DNA of 64,000 bases. Origin: JANQPC01 sp039208375. GTDB taxonomy: Bacteria > Pseudomonadota > Alphaproteobacteria > Rhodobacterales > Rhodobacteraceae. The stretch is from NCBI GenBank assembly GCA_039208375.1, contig JBCCRC010000001.1, positions 1-64,000 on the forward strand. The letters are read 5' to 3'. Within the stretch, counting starts at the first letter, position 1, and the number at the start of each line of letters is the position of its first letter. The notes beneath the pieces were generated by a model. That model ran no database searches, was not told where the DNA came from, and worked only from the letters and a program-made list of their open reading frames with translations. Below are positions 9,085-16,422 of the stretch, piece after piece. Made by a program: the position numbers and the translations under genes.

Positions 9085-9828
9085 GTGGTGCGGCACAGCG
9101 AGGTCGAACTCAAAGAATGTGCGGAGTGCCCGATCCGCCACCGCGCCGTATGTGCACGATGCGAAGAAGACGAACTCGATCTACTCGAAAGCATTAAGTA
9201 CTATCGGAGCTATTCGGCAGGTCAGACGATGATCTGGGCTGGCGACCGTATGGATTTCGTCGCCTCCGTTGTGACGGGGGTCGCGACACTTTCACAAACG
9301 ATGGAAGATGGGCGTACCCAGATGGTGGGCCTGCTCTTACCGTCTGATTTTATTGGCCGCCCGGGCCGGGAAATCGCGCCTTACAACGTGACTGCAGTGG
9401 CAGACATCACGGTGTGTTGTTTCCGCAAACGCCCGTTTGAGAACCTTCTTGTCACCACGCCGCATATTGGCCAGCGGCTTCTTGAGATGGCGCTGGACGA
9501 GCTTGATGCTGCGCGGGAATGGATGCTGCTTCTGGGCCGGAAGACGGCCCGCGAAAAGATCGCAAGCCTGATCGCGATCATCGCCCGGCGGGATGCGGAG
9601 CTGAAGGATTCCCTGCCGGAGGGCCGGCTCTGCGTCGACTTGCCGCTGACTCGTGAGGCTATGGCAGATTACCTGGGCCTGACTCTTGAAACGGTGAGCA
9701 GACAAATCTCAAGCCTAAAGCGCGAAAAGATCATCGTGTTGGAAGGCAAGCGGCGTGTGGTCATCCCCAACCTGCCGCTCTTGATGGAACAGACCGGGGA
9801 TGACAGTGATGGCGGCCCGCTCGTATAG
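9085..9828 (+). CDS. fnrL: FnrL, oxygen-sensing Crp/FNR-family regulator
   Basis: A 247-aa Crp/FNR activator that should bind an oxygen-labile 4Fe-4S cluster. The N-terminal cysteine array CAECPIRHRAVCARC gives C12, C15, C23 and C26, and a further ligand candidate sits in ITVCCFRKRPF. A cAMP-fold sensor domain and dimer helix follow. The C-terminal HTH has REAMADYLGLTLETVSRQ with the E-SR specificity residues of FNR. The start is GTG with GGAGG four bases upstream; the ATG at 9081 is out of frame. Likely targets in the window are hemN, usp, ccoNOQP and ccoGHIS, all preceded by FNR boxes. Confidence 0.95.
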   Translation: MVRHSEVELKECAECPIRHRAVCARCEEDELDLLESIKYYRSYSAGQTMIWAGDRMDFVASVVTGVATLSQTMEDGRTQMVGLLLPSDFIGRPGREIAPYNVTAVADITVCCFRKRPFENLLVTTPHIGQRLLEMALDELDAAREWMLLLGRKTAREKIASLIAIIARRDAELKDSLPEGRLCVDLPLTREAMADYLGLTLETVSRQISSLKREKIIVLEGKRRVVIPNLPLLMEQTGDDSDGGPLV

Positions 9829-9843
9829 GCTGAACGTGCTCGC

Positions 9844-10683
9844 CTAGTGGGCCATTAGGACCGGCAGCGTCGCCATTTCCAGCATGTTGCGGGTGGCGCC
9901 ACCAAGGATCGCTTCGCGAAACCGCGAGTGGCCGTAGGCGCCCATCACCAAGAGATCAGCGCCGCGATCCTCGCAATGGCGGCATAGTACGTCCGAGACG
10001 TGCGGCATCGTTTTAGCGAGAACCGAAACGTTGCCTCGGATGCCATGGCGCGACAGCATCTCTGACAATGCTCCACCGGGATCGGATCTGTCAGCGCCGT
10101 GGATCGGCGGATCGATAATGGCAACATCTACATCCTCAGCCGCCCGCAGGATCGGAAGTGCGGCGCGAATGGCGGCAAGTGCCTCGATGCTTTCATTCCA
10201 GGCGATGACTACGTTTTGCGGGGCTGCAGCAGTGTCCATGCCAGCCGGCATCACCAAAACGGGCACACGCGTTCGGAAGAGCGCGCTTTCCGTTATCACA
10301 ACGTCTTCCACCCCGCGGCCTGAGCCGTACGGCTTTGGAAGCACGATGAGATCGCTCAGTTGTGCGCGTTCGCCCACAAGCGGCGCGATGGCGCCCACCT
10401 GCGCGGTGATGGAATACACCTCTTTCGAAATGCTCCAGATCCCAAGGCTGGCCGCAATAGCCTTTTCGTTGGCTACGGCTTCAACCTGCGCTTCTTCGAG
10501 CGATTGCTGCAGTGCCAGTGCACTGGCGCCACCGTAGTAAGCGCCAGCATTGGTGCGATCGATCCCCAAACAGACCGCGGTGAGGTGGCCCTCGTAGCGT
10601 TCTGCCAGCCCTGCCGCGGCCAGCACGGTGGGCATATCGGCCGTGTGGCTGTTTACGAATGTAACGATCGATTTGTACGGCAT
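9844..10683 (-). CDS. tandem-domain universal stress protein
   Basis: A 279-aa protein built of two UspA folds. The first opens with MPYKSIVTFVNSH; the second begins near NVVIAWNESIEALAAIRAA and ends with LVMGAYGHSRFREAILGGATRNML, which is the G-2x-G-9x-G-[ST] nucleotide-binding signature. It is probably cytoplasmic and induced under oxygen limitation. It is divergent from ccoN across a gap with two FNR boxes; the distal one is 41.5 bases from about 10712 on this side, a fitting start point for this gene. Confidence 0.88.
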   Translation of the reverse strand: MPYKSIVTFVNSHTADMPTVLAAAGLAERYEGHLTAVCLGIDRTNAGAYYGGASALALQQSLEEAQVEAVANEKAIAASLGIWSISKEVYSITAQVGAIAPLVGERAQLSDLIVLPKPYGSGRGVEDVVITESALFRTRVPVLVMPAGMDTAAAPQNVVIAWNESIEALAAIRAALPILRAAEDVDVAIIDPPIHGADRSDPGGALSEMLSRHGIRGNVSVLAKTMPHVSDVLCRHCEDRGADLLVMGAYGHSRFREAILGGATRNMLEMATLPVLMAH

Positions 10684-10746
10684 TAGGCCTGTCCTTCCGG
10701 GTCTTCGGTATCCCGGCGATGATTCAGCATACGCGGCCCGGTGTCG

Positions 10747-10760
10747 TTGACGCGGGTCAA
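10747..10760. promoter_or_regulatory. FNR box, usp-proximal
   Basis: TTGAC-GCGG-GTCAA matches the FNR consensus as a perfect inverted repeat. Its position suits class II activation of the leftward usp gene. It may also act on ccoN from further upstream. Confidence 0.85.
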
Positions 10761-10778
10761 CGGGTGCGGCGAATTTGG

Positions 10779-10792
10779 TTGACTTGGATCAA
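10779..10792. promoter_or_regulatory. FNR box, ccoN-proximal
   Basis: TTGAC-TTGG-ATCAA matches the FNR consensus. Its centre is 32 bases from the neighbouring box. At the class II distance, transcription of ccoNOQP would start near 10827, leaving a leader of about 64 bases before the ccoN ATG. Confidence 0.88.
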
Positions 10793-10890
10793 GGTCTCAA
10801 CGCCGCGCCGCATCCTATCAGGTGTCATGGGAGGGGTGTGTCCGCTTGGCGGCTGGCATGCCCGGATGCCCGAGAACAAGGGGACGAAAG

Positions 10891-12492
10891 ATGTGGGACA
10901 CGGTTAAGCTGATCGCGTTGGCCGGCATCGCGCTTTTCGCGGCAATCGCCGCGAACTACGCGCGCGATGTGCCGTATATGGTGCATGCGATCATCATCAT
11001 GCTCGTTGCGGGCGGCATGTTTCTTTATACGATCCGTCAGGTGGGGGAGCCCAAGCCTGCGCCGGATCTGGGATACATGGATGATGTGATCCGCGCCGGT
11101 GTGATTGCCACCGCCTTTTGGGGCGTTGTTGGCTTTCTCGTAGGCGTCTTCATCGCGTTCCAGCTTGCCTTCCCGGTGCTGAACTTCGAATGGGCGCAGG
11201 GCTACATGAATTTTGGCCGGCTGCGCCCGCTTCACACCTCTGCGGTGATCTTTGCATTCGGGGGCAACGCGCTGATCTGCAGTTCGTTCTACATTGTTCA
11301 GCGGACATCGGCGGCACGCCTCTGGGGCGGCAACCTGCCGTGGTTTGTGTTCTGGGGTTACAATCTTTTCATCGTTCTGGCGGCAACCGGCTACCTGCTG
11401 GGGTCAACCCAGGCCAAGGAGTACGCCGAGCCTGAATGGTATGTTGACCTGTGGCTGACCATCGTTTGGGTGGCCTACCTGTTGGTTTTCCTCGGCACGA
11501 TCATGCGCCGCAAGGAGAAGCATATCTACGTGGCGAACTGGTTCTTGCTGAGCTTCATCGTCACGGTCGCGATGCTGCATATCGTGAACAACCTCTCCGT
11601 TCCCGTGTCGATCTTCGGCTCAAAATCGGTGCAGGTGTTCTCGGGCGTGCAAGACGCGATGACGCAGTGGTGGTACGGGCACAATGCCGTGGGCTTCTTC
11701 CTAACTGCCGGCTTTCTCGGCATGATGTACTACTTCGTGCCGAAGCAGGCCGAGCGCCCCGTCTACAGCTACAAGCTTTCGATCATTCACTTTTGGGCTC
11801 TGATCTTCCTCTACATCTGGGCTGGCCCCCACCACCTGCACTACACCGCGCTGCCCGATTGGGCCTCAACGCTTGGCATGGTGTTCTCGGTAATCCTGTG
11901 GATGCCCAGCTGGGGCGGCATGATCAACGGGCTGATGACGCTGTCGGGTGCCTGGGACAAGCTGCGCACCGATCCGATCATCCGGATGATGGTCGTTTCG
12001 ATCGGCTTCTATGGCATGAGCACCTTTGAGGGCCCGATGATGTCGATCAAGGCCGTGAACTCGCTCAGCCACTATACCGACTGGACGATTGGTCACGTGC
12101 ATTCCGGCGCCCTGGGCTGGAACGGCATGATCACCTTTGGCGCCCTCTACTTCCTCGTGCCGCGCCTGTGGAACCGCCAGCGGCTTTACAGCTTGTCGAT
12201 GGTGAACTGGCATTTCTGGCTCGCCACCATCGGCATCGTTCTCTACGCGGCCTCGATGTGGGTGACCGGCATCATGGAAGGCCTGATGTGGCGCGAAGTG
12301 GATGCGCAGGGCTTCCTCGTGAACTCCTTCGCCGACACCGTTGCCGCGAAGTTCCCGATGTACGTGGTGCGTGCGCTGGGCGGGGTGCTCTACCTCGCGG
12401 GTGCTATCATCATGTGCTACAACCTCTGGATGACCATCCGCAAGGCACCGGCGAAAGAAGCCGAAGCCCCCGCGATGGCTCCGGCTGAATAA
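10891..12492 (+). CDS. ccoN: cytochrome c oxidase cbb3-type subunit I
   Basis: CcoN is the catalytic subunit of the high-affinity cbb3 oxidase, holding a low-spin haem b, haem b3 and CuB. The 533-aa protein has about a dozen or more membrane segments and the conserved histidines in LRPLHTSAV, WWYGHNAVGFF, WAGPHHLHY and IGHVHSGALGWNG. The ATG at 10891 follows GGGGA; an upstream in-frame ATG at 10822 would place extra non-hydrophobic residues in front and lies in the leader. It heads the ccoNOQP operon. Confidence 0.96.
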   Translation: MWDTVKLIALAGIALFAAIAANYARDVPYMVHAIIIMLVAGGMFLYTIRQVGEPKPAPDLGYMDDVIRAGVIATAFWGVVGFLVGVFIAFQLAFPVLNFEWAQGYMNFGRLRPLHTSAVIFAFGGNALICSSFYIVQRTSAARLWGGNLPWFVFWGYNLFIVLAATGYLLGSTQAKEYAEPEWYVDLWLTIVWVAYLLVFLGTIMRRKEKHIYVANWFLLSFIVTVAMLHIVNNLSVPVSIFGSKSVQVFSGVQDAMTQWWYGHNAVGFFLTAGFLGMMYYFVPKQAERPVYSYKLSIIHFWALIFLYIWAGPHHLHYTALPDWASTLGMVFSVILWMPSWGGMINGLMTLSGAWDKLRTDPIIRMMVVSIGFYGMSTFEGPMMSIKAVNSLSHYTDWTIGHVHSGALGWNGMITFGALYFLVPRLWNRQRLYSLSMVNWHFWLATIGIVLYAASMWVTGIMEGLMWREVDAQGFLVNSFADTVAAKFPMYVVRALGGVLYLAGAIIMCYNLWMTIRKAPAKEAEAPAMAPAE

Positions 12493-12507
12493 AGGGGGTC
12501 GGAGACA

Positions 12508-13233
12508 ATGCCTATCCTTGACAAACACAAGGTGCTCGAGACGAACGCCACCTTGCTTCTGGTGTCTAGCCTCGGGGTGGTCACCATCGGTGGGATCGTG
12601 GAAATCGCGCCGCTCTTCTACATCGAAAACACAATCGAAGACGTGGAGGGCATGCGCCCGTATTCCCCGCTCGAGCTGCAGGGGCGCGAGATCTATCTGC
12701 GCGAGGGCTGCTATGTCTGCCACAGCCAGATGATCCGCCCGATGCGCGATGAGGTGGAGCGCTACGGGCACTATTCGCTGGCAGCGGAATCGCAATACGA
12801 TCACCCGTTCCAATGGGGATCAAAGCGCACGGGGCCGGATCTGGCCCGCGTTGGCGGGCGTTATTCCGACGATTGGCATGTCGATCACTTCACTGATCCG
12901 CAATCGGTGGTTCCGGAATCTGTGATGCCGAAATACGGCTACCTCCTCGATAACCTCGTGAGCGCCGAGCATATCGAGGATCTTCTTGCCACCCATCGTT
13001 TCGTGGGCGTGCCTTACACCGATGAGATGATCGAGAACGCTGCGGCCGATTTCCGGGTTCAAGTGGATCCTTTCGGCGATATCGACGGGCTTCTTGAGCG
13101 CTATCCCGGCGCGCAGGTGCGCAACTTCGACAGCCAGCCCGGGATCTCGGAAATGGATGCGCTGATCGCGTACATGCAGATGCTTGGCACATTGGTTGAT
13201 TTCTCGACCTTTACGCCAGATCCGAGCCGCTAG
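12508..13233 (+). CDS. ccoO: cytochrome c oxidase cbb3-type subunit II
   Basis: CcoO is a membrane-anchored monohaem cytochrome c. The 241-aa protein has one N-terminal membrane segment (TLLLVSSLGVVTIGGIVEI) and the haem site EGCYVCHSQMIRP, with the distal methionine expected in the C-terminal part (PESVMPKYGYL). It starts 15 bases after ccoN. Confidence 0.96.
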   Translation: MPILDKHKVLETNATLLLVSSLGVVTIGGIVEIAPLFYIENTIEDVEGMRPYSPLELQGREIYLREGCYVCHSQMIRPMRDEVERYGHYSLAAESQYDHPFQWGSKRTGPDLARVGGRYSDDWHVDHFTDPQSVVPESVMPKYGYLLDNLVSAEHIEDLLATHRFVGVPYTDEMIENAAADFRVQVDPFGDIDGLLERYPGAQVRNFDSQPGISEMDALIAYMQMLGTLVDFSTFTPDPSR

Positions 13234-13242
13234 GAGGGGACC

Positions 13243-13446
13243 ATGGAAGAAAGCACCCTTCTGCGCGAGTTGGCGGACAACTGGATGCTGCTGGTGATGT
13301 TCACGCTGTTCATCGGCGCCATTCTCTGGCCGTTTCGGCCTGGCAGCCGAAAGGATCATGAGGAATCCGCCAATATCCCGTTTCTTTATGAAGACAATCC
13401 GGCCCCGGATCACTCCGAGGCTAAAGGCGAGGAGGCGGCGCGATGA
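13243..13446 (+). CDS. ccoQ: cbb3-type cytochrome oxidase subunit CcoQ
   Basis: A 67-aa single-membrane-span protein (LLVMFTLFIGAILWPF) with the charged C-terminal tail normal for CcoQ/FixQ, which stabilises the assembled cbb3 complex. It sits between ccoO and ccoP in the usual order, and its stop overlaps the ccoP start by four bases. Confidence 0.93.
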   Translation: MEESTLLRELADNWMLLVMFTLFIGAILWPFRPGSRKDHEESANIPFLYEDNPAPDHSEAKGEEAAR

Positions 13447-14330
13447 GCAAGACGCCGGACACCGAAGAACACGAGGTGGACACAACAGGTCACGTCTGGG
13501 ACGGGATCGAAGAATACAACAATCCGCTGCCGCGCTGGTGGCTCTGGACGTTCTACGCCACCATCGCATGGGGCATCCTCTATACGATCGCCTACCCCGC
13601 CTGGCCGCTGATAGAGCGGGCGACACCGGGGCTTCTTGGTTACTCCACCCGGGGCGAGGTGGCGGAAGACATTGCTGCGGTGAACGAACGCAACGCCGGG
13701 CTGACCGAACGGCTTGCTTCTGTTGAACTTGCGTCTCTTGGCGATGATCCCGAATTGATGAACTTCGCCGTTAACGGCGGCGCGGCGATCTTCCGCGCGA
13801 ATTGTTCGCAATGCCACGGCTCCGGCGCTGCCGGGGTGCAAGCAGCGGGATATCCGAACCTTCTGGATGATGATTGGCTTTGGGGCGGTTCGATTGATGA
13901 AATCGCCTACACGGTTACGCACGGCATCCGAAACGAGCAATCGCCGGACACGCACTGGTCGGAAATGCCAGCCTTCGGTGAGATCCTTGAAGAGGAAGAG
14001 ATCACAAGCGTCGTGCAATATGTCCTGCAGCTCTCGGGGCAGGAGCATGACGCCGCGCTCGCCTCGGCCGGGGAGACCCTTTACTTGGATCAGTGCTCTG
14101 CCTGCCATGGCGAGGCCGGTCTGGGCGATCCGTTCCAGGGCGCACCAAATATTGCCGACGCCATATGGCTTTATGGCGGTGATCCCGAAACCCTTACCGA
14201 GACGATCACGTACAGCCGTTTCGGCGTTATGCCGGCTTGGGCAGAAGAGTGGCGGCCGGGCCAGGGCCTGACCGAAGCCGAGATTAATGCGGTTGCGGCC
14301 TACGTCCACCAATTGGGCGGAGGCGAATAG
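13443..14330 (+). CDS. ccoP: cytochrome c oxidase cbb3-type subunit III (dihaem)
   Basis: CcoP passes electrons from soluble cytochromes to CcoO. The 295-aa protein has an N-terminal membrane segment around WWLWTFYATIAWGILYTIAYP and two c-type haem motifs, CSQCHG and CSACHG. Methionine ligands are expected in SEMPAFGEIL and FGVMPAWAEEW. It closes the ccoNOQP operon, and a 206-base gap with its own FNR box separates it from ccoG. Confidence 0.96.
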   Translation: MSKTPDTEEHEVDTTGHVWDGIEEYNNPLPRWWLWTFYATIAWGILYTIAYPAWPLIERATPGLLGYSTRGEVAEDIAAVNERNAGLTERLASVELASLGDDPELMNFAVNGGAAIFRANCSQCHGSGAAGVQAAGYPNLLDDDWLWGGSIDEIAYTVTHGIRNEQSPDTHWSEMPAFGEILEEEEITSVVQYVLQLSGQEHDAALASAGETLYLDQCSACHGEAGLGDPFQGAPNIADAIWLYGGDPETLTETITYSRFGVMPAWAEEWRPGQGLTEAEINAVAAYVHQLGGGE

Positions 14331-14457
14331 CTCTTGGATTAGCGAACACGTCACCGCGCGCCCCGGATCCTGTTCGCGCGTTTCATCGGGGCCTGGTGAG
14401 GCGGGCGGCGGTGCTTTCGAGCGCCGCCGCTTGCATTTCATGTGTCGCGGAAAGCAG

Positions 14458-14471
14458 TTGATCCACGTCAA
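14458..14471. promoter_or_regulatory. FNR box upstream of ccoGHIS
   Basis: TTGAT-CCAC-GTCAA lies 65 to 80 bases before the ccoG start. At the class II distance transcription would begin near 14506, leaving about 30 bases of leader with a GGAG ribosome site. This suggests the assembly genes have their own anaerobic promoter apart from ccoNOQP. Confidence 0.85.
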
Positions 14472-14536
14472 GGATCGCGCGCGCCCGCCATGGAAGAAAC
14501 ACTGGGCGAACAGGTAAATATTCCGGAGTGTCTCTG

Positions 14537-15961
14537 GTGAGTTCTTCCGACCCACCGTCCCTATATGCGGCCCGCGAACCGGTTTTCCCGCGCCGGGTCT
14601 CGGGCACGTTTCGTACCCTGAAGTGGTGGATCATGGGCATCACGCTGGGGATCTACTACCTCACGCCCTGGATCCGATGGGATCGGGGGCCGGAACTGCC
14701 CGATCAGGCAGTGCTCGTGGATCTCGCCGGCCGGCGCTTCTTCTTCTTCTGGATCGAGATCTGGCCGCACGAGTTTTACTTCGTCGCGGGCCTTCTCATC
14801 ATGGCCGGGCTTGGTCTCTTTCTTTTCACGTCTGCCCTTGGTCGCGTCTGGTGTGGCTATGCTTGCCCGCAAACGGTGTGGACGGACCTTTTCATTCTGA
14901 CAGAGCGCTGGATCGAGGGGGATCGCAACGCGCGTGTGCGGCTCTGGAAAGCCAAGTGGGATCTGCGCAAGGTACGGCTGCGCATATCAAAGTATCTCAC
15001 CTGGGCGCTGATTGGCCTCGCCACTGGCGGGGCGTGGGTGTTCTATTTTGCCGATGCACCCACGCTCTTACGCGAAATCGTCACGCTCACCGCGCATCCC
15101 GTCGCCTATACCTCGATCGCCATCCTCACTGGCACCACGATCCTTTTCGGGGGCATCGCGCGGGAGCAGGTGTGCATCTACATGTGCCCCTGGCCGCGCA
15201 TTCAAGCCGCGATGATGGACGAAGACACGATTACAGTGGCGTATCGCGATTGGCGCGGCGAGCCGCGCGGCAAACACCGGAAGGCTCAAGGGGCCGAAAA
15301 CCTTGGTGACTGCATCGATTGCAATGCCTGCGTCAACGTCTGCCCAGTGGGCATCGACATTCGCGATGGCCAGCAACTTGAGTGCATCACCTGTGCGCTG
15401 TGCATCGACGCCTGCGACGATGTGATGGAAAAGATCGGCAAACCGCGCGGGCTGGTCGACTACATCGCTCTGACCGACGAAATACGCGAACGCGAAGGCA
15501 AGGCGCCGCGTTCGGTCTGGAAGCACATCCTCCGCCCGCGCGTGCTGCTTTACACGACGCTCTGGTCGCTTGTTGGCGTTGGTCTCGTTGTGGCGCTCTT
15601 CATCCGTACCGAGATCGATGTCACGGTAGCGCCGATCCGCAACCCGACGTTCGTCACGCTTTCGGATGGCTCAATTCGCAACTCCTATGATGTGCGCCTT
15701 CTGAACAAGCATGGGGAAACGCGAACGTTCCGTGTGTCCGTTACCGGGGATCCGTCGCTGCGCGTTCAGCTTGAGGGATCGCCCTACGAATCCGTCGACG
15801 TGCCCGCGAATGAGCAGCTTCTGCAACGCGTCTACGTCGTCGCCCCACGAGCGTCGGACCCGGCGCTGAGCCACCGCTCTGAATTCCGCTTCTGGGTGGA
15901 AGACCTCGGCAACGGCGAGCGGGTTCACAAAGACACTGTTTTCAATGGAGTTGGCCAATGA
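14537..15961 (+). CDS. ccoG: cbb3 oxidase assembly/copper protein CcoG (RdxB)
   Basis: CcoG is a membrane ferredoxin-like protein that acts as a cupric reductase in cbb3 oxidase biogenesis. The protein has several membrane segments, two ferredoxin-type clusters in the middle (CIDCNACVNVCPVG and CITCALCIDAC) and a C-terminal periplasmic Ig-like domain. The start is uncertain: GTG at 14528 overlaps the GGAG, so I prefer GTG at 14537, eight bases downstream, giving 474 residues. Its stop overlaps the ccoH ATG. Confidence 0.94.
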   Translation: MSSSDPPSLYAAREPVFPRRVSGTFRTLKWWIMGITLGIYYLTPWIRWDRGPELPDQAVLVDLAGRRFFFFWIEIWPHEFYFVAGLLIMAGLGLFLFTSALGRVWCGYACPQTVWTDLFILTERWIEGDRNARVRLWKAKWDLRKVRLRISKYLTWALIGLATGGAWVFYFADAPTLLREIVTLTAHPVAYTSIAILTGTTILFGGIAREQVCIYMCPWPRIQAAMMDEDTITVAYRDWRGEPRGKHRKAQGAENLGDCIDCNACVNVCPVGIDIRDGQQLECITCALCIDACDDVMEKIGKPRGLVDYIALTDEIREREGKAPRSVWKHILRPRVLLYTTLWSLVGVGLVVALFIRTEIDVTVAPIRNPTFVTLSDGSIRNSYDVRLLNKHGETRTFRVSVTGDPSLRVQLEGSPYESVDVPANEQLLQRVYVVAPRASDPALSHRSEFRFWVEDLGNGERVHKDTVFNGVGQ

Positions 15962-16422
15962 CGACCGCACCTTTCACCGGACGGAAGTTTTTCTTCATCG
16001 TGGCCTCGGCCTTCGGTGTGATCATCACCGTGAACTTCACAATGGCCTATATGGCCGTATCAACCTTCCCGGGTGTCGAGGCTCGAAACAGCTACGTTGC
16101 GAGCCAGACCTTTGATGCCGAGCGCAAGGCGCAGCTGGCGCTTGGCTGGGATGTGGGGGCTCGGATCGAGGGTGAGATGCTCATCCTGACGATCCTGGAT
16201 TCCGAAGGCGCACCCGTGGAAGTGGCCACGCTTGAGGCGATCTTCGGGCGGGCGACCCACGTGAACGACGATCAGGTGCCCGCCTTCACCTTCGAGAACG
16301 GCGCCTATGTGGCACCGGTTGAGGCCGGGCCCGGCAACTGGAATCTGCGCTTCGTGGCCACTGATGGTGAAGGCGGGAAATTCCGCCAACGCATATCGCT
16401 TTACCAGCGGCCAGCTTCTTGA
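15958..16422 (+). CDS. ccoH: cbb3 oxidase assembly protein CcoH (FixH family)
   Basis: A 154-aa protein with one N-terminal membrane span (FFFIVASAFGVIITVNFTMAYMAV) and a periplasmic beta-rich domain, as in FixH/CcoH, which is needed for stable cbb3 assembly. It overlaps ccoG by four bases and ccoI by four bases, so translation of the three is coupled. Confidence 0.92.
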   Translation: MTTAPFTGRKFFFIVASAFGVIITVNFTMAYMAVSTFPGVEARNSYVASQTFDAERKAQLALGWDVGARIEGEMLILTILDSEGAPVEVATLEAIFGRATHVNDDQVPAFTFENGAYVAPVEAGPGNWNLRFVATDGEGGKFRQRISLYQRPAS

